Source: an uncultured Roseobacter sp.
Lineage (GTDB): Bacteria > Pseudomonadota > Alphaproteobacteria > Rhodobacterales > Rhodobacteraceae
Direction of reading: 5' to 3'
DNA length: 64,000 nucleotides
NCBI GenBank assembly: GCA_947488305.1
Contig: CANKZM010000004.1
Location: forward strand, 191,501-255,500
Part shown: positions 19,346 to 28,894 of the stretch, one piece after another
Layout of the letters: every line of letters begins with the position of its first letter
Numbering within the stretch: position 1 is the stretch's first letter
Translations under genes and position numbers: made by a program
The notes under the pieces: generated by a model
Told to the model about the DNA's origin: nothing
Databases searched by the model: none
The model's input: only the letters and a program-made list of their open reading frames with translations

Positions 19346-20245
19346 ATGAACTGGCGCACCCTTCCCCCTCTTTCGGCCCTGCGCGCCTTTGCTGCCTTTG
19401 CTGAAACACGCAATATCGTTGCAGCGGGGGAGACATTGGGGGTCAGCCACGCTGCGATCAGCCAGCAGATGCGAGCTCTTGAGAGGCACTTGGATGTCGC
19501 ACTGCTGGATCGATCAGGAAGACGCCTTGAACTGACAGCATCCGGAATTCGTTTGGCGCAGGCGCTGCGAATTGGATTCGCTGGTATGATCGACGTCGTG
19601 GAAGAGATCACCGGGCAAGTCGAAGCAAGACCAATCCACATCTCTGTGACCCCGACCTTTGCCGCATCCTGGCTTATGCCCCGGCTGCCAAAGTTCCGAG
19701 AGATCTGTCCGAATGTGGACCTCATGATAGACCCGTCGCCGCATCTCGTTGAACTTGGCACCAACGGCATTGATATTGCCATCCGGTACGGCTCAGGTCC
19801 TTGGCCCGGGACGGAGACAGAGATGCTCTTGCAATCTCCTATGGTCGTTGTTGCTGCACCTTCGCTGGTGGGAACTGAACCAATTGACGACCTCAATCAG
19901 CTTGCCGAGTATCCCTGGCTTGAAGAGATTGGCACATCTGAAAGTACACGCTGGTTTCGGCGTTTTGGCGTCAGCGGCGTGGCCAAAGGCCTGATGCAGG
20001 TGCCGGGGAACCTGATGCTGGACGGTGCGCGTGACGGGCAAGGTATAGCGGTCACGGTACATGAGTTTGTGGCTCGCGATATTGCCGCCGGAAGGCTTCG
20101 CGTTTTGCACACCGAAATGACACCGCTCGCCGGATATCACATTGTTACCCGGCTGGGTGTGATGCGCAAATCAGTAAAATCATTTGTCACCTGGTTGCGC
20201 CGCGAAGCGCAGGACGCATCACTTGCGCCTTCACCCCTTTCCTGA
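19346..20245 (+). CDS. LysR-family transcriptional regulator (GcvA-like)
   Basis: A 299-residue LTTR. The N-terminal winged helix-turn-helix reads LPPLSALRAFAAFAETRN, then AAGETLGVSHAAISQQMRAL, which is close to the GcvA group; residues from about 90 on form the two-lobed effector-binding domain (IHISVTPTFAASWLMPRLP). The effector and targets are unknown. No divergent partner gene exists in the 350 bases upstream, so it may act on alkB or on itself, or elsewhere. Confidence 0.92.
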   Translation: MNWRTLPPLSALRAFAAFAETRNIVAAGETLGVSHAAISQQMRALERHLDVALLDRSGRRLELTASGIRLAQALRIGFAGMIDVVEEITGQVEARPIHISVTPTFAASWLMPRLPKFREICPNVDLMIDPSPHLVELGTNGIDIAIRYGSGPWPGTETEMLLQSPMVVVAAPSLVGTEPIDDLNQLAEYPWLEEIGTSESTRWFRRFGVSGVAKGLMQVPGNLMLDGARDGQGIAVTVHEFVARDIAAGRLRVLHTEMTPLAGYHIVTRLGVMRKSVKSFVTWLRREAQDASLAPSPLS

Positions 20246-20276
20246 TGCGCACTCCACTGACGTAAGTCTGTATAAC

Positions 20277-20306
20277 AAAAAAAACCCCGCCAACGATGGG
20301 CGGGGT
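20277..20306 (-). terminator. Rho-independent terminator for ccrM
   Basis: An 8-bp perfect stem (ACCCCGCC with GGCGGGGT, loop of 7) followed on the minus strand by eight T residues. It lies 73 bases after the ccrM stop. There is no T-run on the plus side, so it serves the minus strand. Confidence 0.85.
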
Positions 20307-20378
20307 CAAGTGGGGTGCCCATTACAGGCGACCTCGTTCAGAAGGCCACAGGCACCGGCGGTGTTCGAAAATTTCGGA

Positions 20379-21564
<1,186 letters not shown>

Positions 21565-21566
<2 letters not shown>

Positions 21567-22194
21567 AAGGCTTTACGTTTTTCCCTTGATACAACATATT
21601 GTGTACCGGCTTAAACGTTCGTCTATGATGTGGGGTGACCCCAAGATTTTGGAGCGCAGATATGTGGCTTTTTGATCCATATCCCATGTTGGTCTCCCAA
21701 CCATAGCCAGGGTGCTGTTGCGCCAAATCCACCATGATGCGATCGCGGGCAATTTTCGCCACGATTGACGCGGCAGAGATGGACAAGCAACGCGTGTCCC
21801 CCTTGACCACCGGCTGCGCCGGAACATTCAACCCATGCGGGATCATCGAGCCATCGATCAGCACCAGATCAGGTTGCAAGGCCAAACCAGCGATGGCGCG
21901 ACGCATTGCAAAATGGCTTGCGCGCAGGATGTTGTGCTGTTCGATCTCTTCCACGCTGGCATGCCCGACGCTGACCTCTGCACACCCCATCAGGATTTCG
22001 GCCAACGCGGCCCTTTTCTTGATCGACAATTGCTTTGAGTCGTTCAGGCCATCGGGAATCCGTTCAGGGTCAAGGATCACCGCCGCGGCAGTAACGGGCC
22101 CGGCAAGCGGCCCCCGGCCCACCTCATCGACGCCAGCGACGCGCAGTTTTCCCGCCGCGATTGCTGCCCGCTCCATTTCGAAATCCGGTCCCAT
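21565..22194 (-). CDS. rnhB: Ribonuclease HII
   Basis: Removes single ribonucleotides and RNA from RNA-DNA hybrids. The protein of 209 residues contains the first acidic active-site cluster VAGVDEVGRGPLAGPV, NDSKQLS, LIDGSM with the next catalytic Asp, and a conserved ASIVAKIARDRIM followed by HPGYGWETNMGYGS. I used the ATG at 22194; a TTG at 22218 in frame would add eight residues. The stop codon lies inside one of the GANTC sites preceding ccrM, and the two genes may share a transcript. Confidence 0.95.
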
Positions 22195-22264
22195 GCTCTC
22201 TCTTCTGACGATCGTCAAAAAAGATCAAGGCGTAGCAACAAACTGGCGGCACGGGGCGCGCAAG

Positions 22265-22291
22265 AAAAAGCCCTCCGGAGGTCCAGAGGGC
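22265..22291 (-). terminator. Rho-independent terminator, minus strand
   Basis: A 6-bp stem (GCCCTC with GAGGGC, loop of 10) followed on the minus strand by TTTTTCT. It lies about 85 bases after the stop of the small exported protein gene at 22376. Confidence 0.65.
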
Positions 22292-22337
22292 CGTACTGGT
22301 TACTAAAGAGAGGTGGGCGCCCGAACGCCCGCCCCAA

Positions 22338-22366
22338 GCCCAGAGCCACAGAAGGCGGCTCTGGGC
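22338..22366. repeat. Perfect 10-bp hairpin without a T-run
   Basis: GCCCAGAGCC and GGCTCTGGGC enclose a 9-base loop, 10 bases after the stop of the 22376-22873 gene. It could protect that gene's mRNA 3' end or act with the terminator 47 bases further on. Confidence 0.5.
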
Positions 22367-22375
22367 AGACCCGGT

Positions 22376-22873
22376 TTACCGCCGGGCCAACTGATAGCCC
22401 TGCCGACGCAGACAACGGGCGTCATAGCCATGGCGTTTCTTATTGTGGTTCCGGAACTTGACGGCACAAGCCTGCGGGAGACTCCGATTGTAGTCGTAGT
22501 TTTTCTTCAGGCACTTCTTGGAAAAAACACGGGCCCGACCATCGCGGGTTTCAAAACTCCGCAAGCAATTCCCAGGCAAGAGCTTGCGCTGGACACGTGC
22601 GGGCAAAGGGCGGGGTTCGACCCGTCGGATTGCTGTGTCTTCATTCCGACGGTAATCCCAGACTTCCGCAGTTGGATTCTTTTTGCGGCGCTTGACCACT
22701 TTCTCTTTTTTCCTGTCTTTCAGCTCATGATTTATGATTGCGCCCACCACCGCCGCACCCACAATGGCTGCCAACGCGCGCGCTACGTTCTCATCAGCGC
22801 GGGCAGGCGCATTTCCAATCGTTGCAATGGCCACAGCAGCGGCGACGACGGTAGCAATGAACTTATGTGACAT
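22376..22873 (-). CDS. Small basic exported protein, function unknown
   Basis: A 165-residue protein I do not recognise beyond a general resemblance to hypothetical proteins of roseobacters. It has a signal peptide (residues 1-26, cleavage probably after ARA), a short glycine/alanine hydrophobic stretch (33-46) and then a very basic region, RKKEKVVKRRKK. Four cysteines follow (GNCLRS, KKCLKK, ACAVK, RCLRR) in a spacing that would allow two disulfides in the periplasm. It is monocistronic with its own terminator. Confidence 0.65.
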   Translation of the reverse strand: MSHKFIATVVAAAVAIATIGNAPARADENVARALAAIVGAAVVGAIINHELKDRKKEKVVKRRKKNPTAEVWDYRRNEDTAIRRVEPRPLPARVQRKLLPGNCLRSFETRDGRARVFSKKCLKKNYDYNRSLPQACAVKFRNHNKKRHGYDARCLRRQGYQLARR

Positions 22874-22970
22874 GGGCTGGTCCTTTGGGTGTTGTCAGGG
22901 TCGCAGAACAGAATTGGTTCCGTGACGCTGAAACTGGGTCCACCTTGCCAGGACAGGCAATATCGTGATG

Positions 22971-23018
22971 TTGTTATCGAATATCACCGTGACTAAGGCT
23001 TTTTTGTTATTGAATATC
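22971..23018. repeat. Two 15-base direct repeats 33 bases apart
   Basis: TTGTTATCGAATATC at 22971-22985 and TTGTTATTGAATATC at 23004-23018 differ at one base. Their starts are 33 bases apart, close to three helical turns, and they lie in the promoter region of the gene at 23046. They look like paired sites for a regulator. Confidence 0.5.
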
Positions 23019-23045
23019 CCGCGCGTCGCGCACAGGGTTCTGACC

Positions 23046-23333
23046 ATGAAACAGTTATGCCTCATCGCTGTCTTGCTTGCGGGACTTGCTGTGCCAGCAC
23101 CATCCATGGCCGCGGATTGTTACGCGGACTACAAAGCCAAGCGCGATAATCCGCTCAGGCTGCACTATGGGGTGGCGGAAATCTCGAAATGTTCCAAGAA
23201 AGCCGCAAAGTCAGAGCTCTCGTCACGACTGTCGGCACAGGGATGGACCCTGCTAAATGTCATGTCGGTCTTTGACAAAAGCGGGCTGGCTGAAAGGAAA
23301 CAGAGTGCAGGATCAAACTACCTCCGCTATTGA
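23046..23333 (+). CDS. Small exported protein, function unknown
   Basis: A 95-residue protein with a clear signal peptide: MKQLCLIAVLLAGLAVPAP followed by SMAAD, giving a mature product of about 72 residues with two cysteines (DCYADY, SKCSKK), which could form one disulfide. I chose the ATG at 23046 because upstream in-frame codons add a non-signal extension. No family is recognised. The next gene's likely GTG start lies within its last 29 bases, so the two are probably translated together. Confidence 0.6.
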   Translation: MKQLCLIAVLLAGLAVPAPSMAADCYADYKAKRDNPLRLHYGVAEISKCSKKAAKSELSSRLSAQGWTLLNVMSVFDKSGLAERKQSAGSNYLRY

Positions 23334-24009
23334 GATGCGCCGGTCTGGCGGGCGTATCGTTGGGTTTGGCATTGCCGTCATTGTCGCGATTCTGGCCGCG
23401 GCAGCAGCCCTGCTGTTCTGGACCCTGCCAGATGCCAATACGTTCAATGCGCGGGTCGAGCGCTTGTTTGTTGAGAATGACGACCTTACCGCACAGGCCG
23501 AGATCAAGCTTCTGGAAATCCTTGCCCAATCCGGTACAGCCTTTTCCGACACGCTGGCGAGCTACCGCATGGTGATATTTGTGCTGCTGGTTTTTGCCAC
23601 AGCCATGCTTGTCGCGGCACTGGTTTTTCTGGTGCTGCTGGTCAGCTACAATCGCCGCCTTGCCCAGATTGAAAGAGCCGGCATACAAGTGAGCTCGCTG
23701 CTGATCAGTCGCGAGGAGAACACGGTTTACCTCAACAATCTCGGTTTCAAACTCACTGATGCCGCGATGGAGACAATGTCGGTGTTGGCCGAGGCCCGCA
23801 TGGATGATGACGTGATGTCTGGCTCCGAGATCGAAAGTGTCATCTCCGGTCGCAACGCCGCTGACTGTGACGAGGCCGCCGGGGCCACCCGTATCAAACG
23901 TTTGCGCGACACCTTGGGAAACCAGATCGTGTCAGAACTTCTGGTCAAGAATATCGCGCGTCGGGGCTACATGCTCGCCATCGACAAGGACGTGATCAAA
24001 GTGATCTGA
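23305..24009 (+). CDS. Membrane-anchored protein with a C-terminal OmpR-type winged helix
   Basis: A 234-residue protein not assignable to a named family. It has two hydrophobic segments (about 18-40 and 88-114), a 45-residue likely periplasmic loop between them, and a cytoplasmic C-terminal domain (131-226) matching the Trans_reg_C pattern: a beta start SREENTVYLNNLGFKLT, a helix MSVLAEAR, a recognition-helix-like ATRIKRLRDTLG, and the wing IARRGYMLA. That is the reverse order of ToxR/CadC, which carry the DNA-binding part at the N-terminus. The GTG at 23305 has AAGGA six bases upstream; an ATG at 23335 is an alternative. Likely a membrane sensor-regulator. Confidence 0.65.
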   Translation: MQDQTTSAIEMRRSGGRIVGFGIAVIVAILAAAAALLFWTLPDANTFNARVERLFVENDDLTAQAEIKLLEILAQSGTAFSDTLASYRMVIFVLLVFATAMLVAALVFLVLLVSYNRRLAQIERAGIQVSSLLISREENTVYLNNLGFKLTDAAMETMSVLAEARMDDDVMSGSEIESVISGRNAADCDEAAGATRIKRLRDTLGNQIVSELLVKNIARRGYMLAIDKDVIKVI

Positions 24010-24012
24010 CGA

Positions 24013-25245
24013 TCAGTGACCCGTAAAGACCAGCATTTGTAGCGGCAGCAATAGCGACCTCAGACGCAGACCCGCTGCATGAATCAGCCCGACCGTATCT
24101 ACAACATGGAGGAACGTCCTGTGCCCGAACCCCAGGTCGGGATCCTCTAAGCGTTCGTGGTTGCTGGTATAGGCATTTGCGGTGCAACGGCTGCCAGGCG
24201 GGATGTCATCTGTCTGACCCGGGTAGATCGGTTCAAGGAAGGCGACAATTGTTCCGGGGGTGTTCTGTGGCTGCGCATCAACCAAACTGTCGGTTGGTCT
24301 TATCTGTCCAGCGGCAATCACGTCCTGCACCTCGACGATGACCATCGGAACGATGGTGAACGGCTTTGAGATGCACATAATCTCCGCCACACCACCGCGC
24401 TTGACGACCTGAGCGGAGATTTGCGGAAAACCGGCCTGAAAGCGGTCGTGCCCGGATCCTTCCGGAACCAATATCCCTGCCGGTCTGAGGATGGGGTTCA
24501 CGATATCCCCAACCTGTAGGGCAAATTGCTCGACCCGCCCTGACGTGCCTGCGTAAACCGTCATTTTTTCAAGCTCAACCTGCGCCTGTTCCAGCGCGGC
24601 TTCGGCAGAAGCGCGTTGCGCGGGGAGCAAGACGGTCAGGTTAGCGTCGACAGAAGCAACGCCGGCCCGCGCCGCGTCCAAAGCGCCCTGTTGCACATCA
24701 AGCTCATTCTCAAGCACTTCGACATCACGCTCGGACACGACGGTGGACCCTCGCGCCTGCAACGTGAGGCGACGGTCCAGATCCTCGCGGACCTGAAGCA
24801 AAGCCGCCTCGGCCTGATCCACAGCCGCAGCCGCCGCCGCCCGGTCCGTTTCGGCAACGACAACTGCTGCTTCCACTTCCTCTATCTGGCGTTCGGCTGA
24901 TTCAAGGGCCGCCAATTGTCGACTGCTATCGAGTTTGAAAATCGGATCGCCCGCTTCGACACTCTGGTTGTTGGAAACATAGACCTCTTCCACTCTGCCT
25001 GCCCCTTCCGAAAGGATCGTAACAGTGCGGAATGCAGACACAGTGTTGGAGGTTGAGGGGTGATAGTAAAACACGATGGTGATCAGGCTAATGGTCAGCA
25101 TCAGACACAGCGTAATCCCCCATCTGAGTTCATACCAAACCGTGAAGAAATTGATGTGCTCGCCAAACCGCTTGCCCTGTACGTAGTGGCGGAAAAGGTA
25201 GTCCGGCAAAATCGTCACAAGCGAACACAGGAACATCTCAATCAT
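24013..25245 (-). CDS. HlyD-family membrane fusion protein
   Basis: A 410-residue periplasmic adaptor. One transmembrane helix (about 44-64) is followed by the lipoyl-like half VEEVYVSNNQSVEAGDPIF, a long alanine/glutamate-rich coiled coil (about 105-215), the second lipoyl half SGRVEQFALQVGDIV and a beta-barrel domain. The N-terminal 40 residues before the helix resemble YibH-type HlyD proteins. It overlaps the small membrane protein gene upstream by 8 bases. No ABC, MFS or RND pump follows, so the transporter it serves is unclear; the C-terminal segment LRLRSLLLPLQMLVFTGH is hydrophobic. Confidence 0.85.
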   Translation of the reverse strand: MIEMFLCSLVTILPDYLFRHYVQGKRFGEHINFFTVWYELRWGITLCLMLTISLITIVFYYHPSTSNTVSAFRTVTILSEGAGRVEEVYVSNNQSVEAGDPIFKLDSSRQLAALESAERQIEEVEAAVVVAETDRAAAAAAVDQAEAALLQVREDLDRRLTLQARGSTVVSERDVEVLENELDVQQGALDAARAGVASVDANLTVLLPAQRASAEAALEQAQVELEKMTVYAGTSGRVEQFALQVGDIVNPILRPAGILVPEGSGHDRFQAGFPQISAQVVKRGGVAEIMCISKPFTIVPMVIVEVQDVIAAGQIRPTDSLVDAQPQNTPGTIVAFLEPIYPGQTDDIPPGSRCTANAYTSNHERLEDPDLGFGHRTFLHVVDTVGLIHAAGLRLRSLLLPLQMLVFTGH

Positions 25246-25597
25246 CAGTACGATCCCTGTTCACCAGGTTTTGCAAGGACGCCGCCATCGAATTCAAGGG
25301 CGTGGCAATGTCTGGCGGTCTGAACGCCGCCAACACAATTGCGAGCACCCAAAAGATACTGTTGTGAGTGAAAAGCGCGAGGATACACAGAATGCTGATG
25401 AGCTGGAGCTGCGTCGCGTTGCCTTTGTGTGCCATGCGTTCCGGCAGAGAATGCAGCGTAAAATAGAAAACACCCAACAAGACAACTGCAATGATCGTCA
25501 GAAAGACCATGTTGGTGAAGAGAGAGTCGCTGCCGTCAGCTGCGGCGAAGAAGTAGGGCAAGTGCTCTGGCGCCATAGGATGCCGGGTTTCAGTCAT
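25238..25597 (-). CDS. Small inner-membrane protein paired with HlyD (YibI/DUF3302-like)
   Basis: A 119-residue protein with two hydrophobic helices (about 27-50 and 65-88) joined by LPERMAHKGNATQLQ, and FRPPD after the second helix. This layout recalls DUF3302 proteins such as E. coli YibI, which sit beside the HlyD-like YibH exactly as here. The likeness is by pattern, not high identity, so the family call is tentative. It is the first gene of the pair, and its product might recruit or stabilise the HlyD protein. Confidence 0.55.
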   Translation of the reverse strand: MTETRHPMAPEHLPYFFAAADGSDSLFTNMVFLTIIAVVLLGVFYFTLHSLPERMAHKGNATQLQLISILCILALFTHNSIFWVLAIVLAAFRPPDIATPLNSMAASLQNLVNRDRTDD

Positions 25598-25751
25598 TCT
25601 GCGTCTCTCAATGTTATTCGGTCAGTCTGTTGCAGTGGGATGTTAGCGGGGATGTCGTAAAGGCTCCATCTGTATTTTCATATGCCAGGGCTCTGGTCTT
25701 TCCAGATTTGACAGCATAGTCAGCCGGGACCAGACTGCTCGGAGAAACACC

Positions 25752-26522
25752 ATGCCCGCACCCGTCAATACGTTCAAACAGGCTCTAGCAGAGGGCAAGA
25801 CCCAGATCGGCTGTTGGATGAGTATGGCCGAAGGATACACTGCCGAGATCATGGGCCACGCAGGATTTGACTGGCTCTTGATCGACGGCGAACACTCCCC
25901 CAACGATATCCGCTCGATCCGGGACCAGATGATTGCTCTGCGCGCTAGCGATAGCCACCCGGTTGTTCGGGTTCCGATTGGTGAGACCTGGATCATCAAG
26001 CAGGTTCTCGACACTGGCGCGCAATCGGTACTGGTGCCCATGGTCGAGACAGCAGAGCAAGCCAGAGAACTTGTCAGCGCCTGTCGATTCCCGCCCGTCG
26101 GCACGCGCGGTGTTGGTTTTGCTGTCGGGCGCGCCTCCGACTTCGGTCAGACGGAAAACTACGGCCCAACCGCGAGCGCACAAATCTGCCTTTTGGTGCA
26201 GGTTGAAACCCAAACAGGGCTGGACAATCTGGACGACATCCTCGCCGTGGAGGGCGTGGACGGTGTGTTCATCGGACCAGCAGATTTGTCAGCGAGCATG
26301 GATTACCTGGGCAAAGCATCCCATCCGGACATGCAGGCAACGATTCTCTCTGCCCTCAGCAAGATCAGCGCCAGCGGAAAAGCCGCAGGTATCCTGACTA
26401 CTGATGAGAAAATGATCGAGGCGTCACTGGATGCGGGCGCGCGTTTCGTCGCTGTTGCGATGGACATCGCGCTGCTACTCGGGAATGCCAAGGCGGCGGC
26501 GACCAAGTGGAAAGCACGCTAG
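25752..26522 (+). CDS. HpcH/HpaI-family aldolase
   Basis: A 256-residue class II (metal-dependent) aldolase of the pyruvate/2-oxoacid type. Conserved parts are WLLIDGEHSPND with the catalytic His, VRVPIGE, VPMVETAEQARELVSACRF with the metal-binding Glu, and VEGVDGVFIGPADLSASM with the second metal ligand Asp. Close relatives cleave 4-hydroxy-2-oxoheptanedioate or 2-keto-3-deoxy acids; no pathway genes are near, so the substrate is open. GGAG eight bases before the ATG. It overlaps the convergent DUF3095 gene by 4 bases. Confidence 0.9.
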   Translation: MPAPVNTFKQALAEGKTQIGCWMSMAEGYTAEIMGHAGFDWLLIDGEHSPNDIRSIRDQMIALRASDSHPVVRVPIGETWIIKQVLDTGAQSVLVPMVETAEQARELVSACRFPPVGTRGVGFAVGRASDFGQTENYGPTASAQICLLVQVETQTGLDNLDDILAVEGVDGVFIGPADLSASMDYLGKASHPDMQATILSALSKISASGKAAGILTTDEKMIEASLDAGARFVAVAMDIALLLGNAKAAATKWKAR

Positions 26523-27667
26523 GCGTTCTTCATTTGGGTTGCTGCCTGCGTGTATCCCCCGGCAGCCCCATCGATAAAATGAAGGTGGTCATCCGTCAGG
26601 ATGGAAGGCACGATGCAGGTCATCATCGCTTCGTCCTGCGATGAAATCCCGTATTTTATAAGCCCTTTTCTTGCGGCTCCCGAGAGGACCTCTTCCAGCT
26701 TTCGCCGTGTTTCCGGGTCGCAATCCAGCGTCATCTTCAAGCCATCGTCCAGTTTCCGGAAATCCGCATTGGCTGCAACCACCCTTGCATAGCGACGTGC
26801 ATCAAACCCACCGAGCTTTATGCCCGTGCGGATCAGGACCCATGCGACAAAAGACTCAAACAGTGCTTTTGCCTTGGCAGATCGGAAACTGCCCTGCCCC
26901 TTGGCCGCATGGGCCTCTAGCGAAGCGCCTGCAGGTGGCCAGCGCGTTCCCATGCCTTCTTGCGGCGCCGGGTGACCTCCGCGCTCCAATGCTTCCGCCT
27001 GCGCAATAACTTCGTGAAAGGCTTGCGCAACAGATTGAGGATCCGCCTCAGGTAAAGCGGCAATGACTAGGGAGAGTATCTCGCCATGTCGGGCGGGCAT
27101 ATGTGCCCAACGGCAAGAAAGCCCCGTCAGATCTGGCACGGTGCCAGACGGGGCCTTGCCGATGGCATAGATGCCCTCTTTCATTTTCCCCTCAGCCCAG
27201 ATCATCCCGCCACCACCGAACATTGCATAATCCGCGCCGGGCGAGACCTGGAAACGTGCCACCTGCACATCGTGACCTGCCGCGCGAACATCCGAGACAG
27301 GCACCAATGCCACCCGCATGGACATATCGAATTCGGCCTCTGACCAGCGCGCAACCGCCGCAAGCGCATCTTGCGTGGCCTCAACCATGTCTGGCGCGAT
27401 AGCGAAACTCGCACCATCACCGCCAAAAACAAATGGGAATGCCCGCCCGGCATGTCCATTCATAACGGCTGAAATTATCGCGGCCCCAACCATATTCACG
27501 GTCTTGTAGCGACCCGCAGCAACGTGACCGGTGGAATTCACGATGTCCGAAACGCCAATCTGCCAGTCATCTGGCACGGCGTGATATCTTGCAGCATCCG
27601 TCAGCGCTACAAAGTCACTTTCGCGCGGCAACCCATCATAGAATTCCGAAGACCCTGATCGCGACAT
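26519..27667 (-). CDS. DUF3095 protein, nucleotide-cyclase-like
   Basis: A 382-residue soluble protein of the DUF3095 family. Its N-terminal half looks like a class III cyclase/GGDEF catalytic core: VSDIVNSTG with Asp41, then AGRYKTVNMVGAAIISAVMN, and FVFGGDGASFAI with Asp84, the two Asp positions matching the metal-binding pair. The C-terminal half is helical (residues about 235-370) and not recognised. The family is described in databases as adenylate-cyclase-like, without proven activity as far as I recall. I used the ATG at 27667, preceded by GGAAAC; one at 27703 adds non-conserved residues. Confidence 0.75.
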   Translation of the reverse strand: MSRSGSSEFYDGLPRESDFVALTDAARYHAVPDDWQIGVSDIVNSTGHVAAGRYKTVNMVGAAIISAVMNGHAGRAFPFVFGGDGASFAIAPDMVEATQDALAAVARWSEAEFDMSMRVALVPVSDVRAAGHDVQVARFQVSPGADYAMFGGGGMIWAEGKMKEGIYAIGKAPSGTVPDLTGLSCRWAHMPARHGEILSLVIAALPEADPQSVAQAFHEVIAQAEALERGGHPAPQEGMGTRWPPAGASLEAHAAKGQGSFRSAKAKALFESFVAWVLIRTGIKLGGFDARRYARVVAANADFRKLDDGLKMTLDCDPETRRKLEEVLSGAARKGLIKYGISSQDEAMMTCIVPSILTDDHLHFIDGAAGGYTQAATQMKNA

Positions 27668-27817
27668 TTCGTTTCCATCCTGTTTCTGTGATGAGCGTAA
27701 CACAGCTTTGGCCTGTCGCTCTATGCCGCATCCTGCAGCGCACGGTCCCTCTTTCCACGCCGCGCGAAGGGGTATAAGAGGCGGCCACCATCACCTTAAA
27801 CACATTGGAGTAAAAAG

Positions 27818-28840
27818 ATGGGTTACCGCGTCGTTGTTGCGGGTGCCACAGGCAATGTGGGCCGCGAAATGCTGAACATTCTTTCCGAACGCCACTTTCC
27901 GGTGGACGAGATTGCTGTGCTTGCGTCACGCAAGTCCTTGGGTACGGAAGTCAGCTTTGGTGACAAGACGCTGAAGACGAAGGATCTGGACACGTTTGAC
28001 TTTACCGGATGGGACATCGCGCTTTTCGCCGTCGGGTCGGAAGCGACCAAACAATATGCTCCCAAAGCGGCAAAGGCAGGCTGTGTCGTGATCGATAACT
28101 CGTCGCTTTATCGTTACGATCCTGATGTGCCGCTGATCGTGCCAGAGGTGAACGCCGACGCGATTGAAGGCTATGCCAAGAAGAACATCATCGCGAACCC
28201 CAATTGTTCCACCGCTCAAATGGTTGTGGCTCTGAAACCTCTCCATGATCGTGCAACCATCAAACGTGTTGTCGTCTCGACCTATCAGTCGGTATCGGGC
28301 GCGGGTAAGGAAGGCATAGACGAGCTTTGGGATCAGACCAAATCGATCTACAACCCGGTCGACGATAAACCGGCGCGGAAATTCACCAAGCAGATCGCCT
28401 TCAACGTGATCCCACATATCGATGTCTTCATGGAAGACGGGTCCACAAAAGAAGAGTGGAAGATGGTCGCGGAGACGAAAAAAATCGTCGATCCGAAGAT
28501 CAAGGTGACCGCGACATGCGTTCGGGTGCCTGTTTTTGTCGGTCACTCAGAAGCCGTGAACATCGAGTTCGAGGATCATTTGGACGAAGACGAAGCACGT
28601 GAAATCCTGCGTGAAGCGCCGGGTGTCATGGTGATCGACAAGCGCGAAGACGGTGGCTACGTCACACCGGTTGAATGCGTTGGTGATTTCGCCACCTTCA
28701 TCAGCCGCATCCGTCAGGACAGCACGATCGACAATGGCCTGAACCTGTGGTGTGTGTCCGACAACCTGCGTAAAGGGGCTGCGTTGAACGCGGTGCAAAT
28801 CGCGGAGTTGCTTGGCAATCGCGTGCTCAAAAAAGGCTAA
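27818..28840 (+). CDS. asd: Aspartate-semialdehyde dehydrogenase
   Basis: Reduces aspartyl phosphate to aspartate semialdehyde in lysine, threonine, methionine and diaminopimelate synthesis. The NADP-binding motif is GATGNVGREML (9-19), the nucleophile is C130 in NPNCSTAQM, and TYQSVSGAGKEG and the late catalytic-His segment VFVGHSEAVNIEF are present. Length 340 is normal. GGAG nine bases before the ATG. It stands alone, followed by a hairpin. Confidence 0.97.
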   Translation: MGYRVVVAGATGNVGREMLNILSERHFPVDEIAVLASRKSLGTEVSFGDKTLKTKDLDTFDFTGWDIALFAVGSEATKQYAPKAAKAGCVVIDNSSLYRYDPDVPLIVPEVNADAIEGYAKKNIIANPNCSTAQMVVALKPLHDRATIKRVVVSTYQSVSGAGKEGIDELWDQTKSIYNPVDDKPARKFTKQIAFNVIPHIDVFMEDGSTKEEWKMVAETKKIVDPKIKVTATCVRVPVFVGHSEAVNIEFEDHLDEDEAREILREAPGVMVIDKREDGGYVTPVECVGDFATFISRIRQDSTIDNGLNLWCVSDNLRKGAALNAVQIAELLGNRVLKKG

Positions 28841-28848
28841 GTCAAACG

Positions 28849-28876
28849 CTGCCCGCCGATCCTTTTTGGCGGGCAG
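28849..28876 (+). terminator. Hairpin after asd, possible terminator
   Basis: A perfect 9-bp stem (CTGCCCGCC with GGCGGGCAG) with a T-rich 10-base loop, 8 bases after the asd stop. There is no T-run after the stem, so it may act as an mRNA 3' end or a weak terminator. Confidence 0.5.
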
Positions 28877-28894
28877 ATTGCTCAGGCCCGGCGG

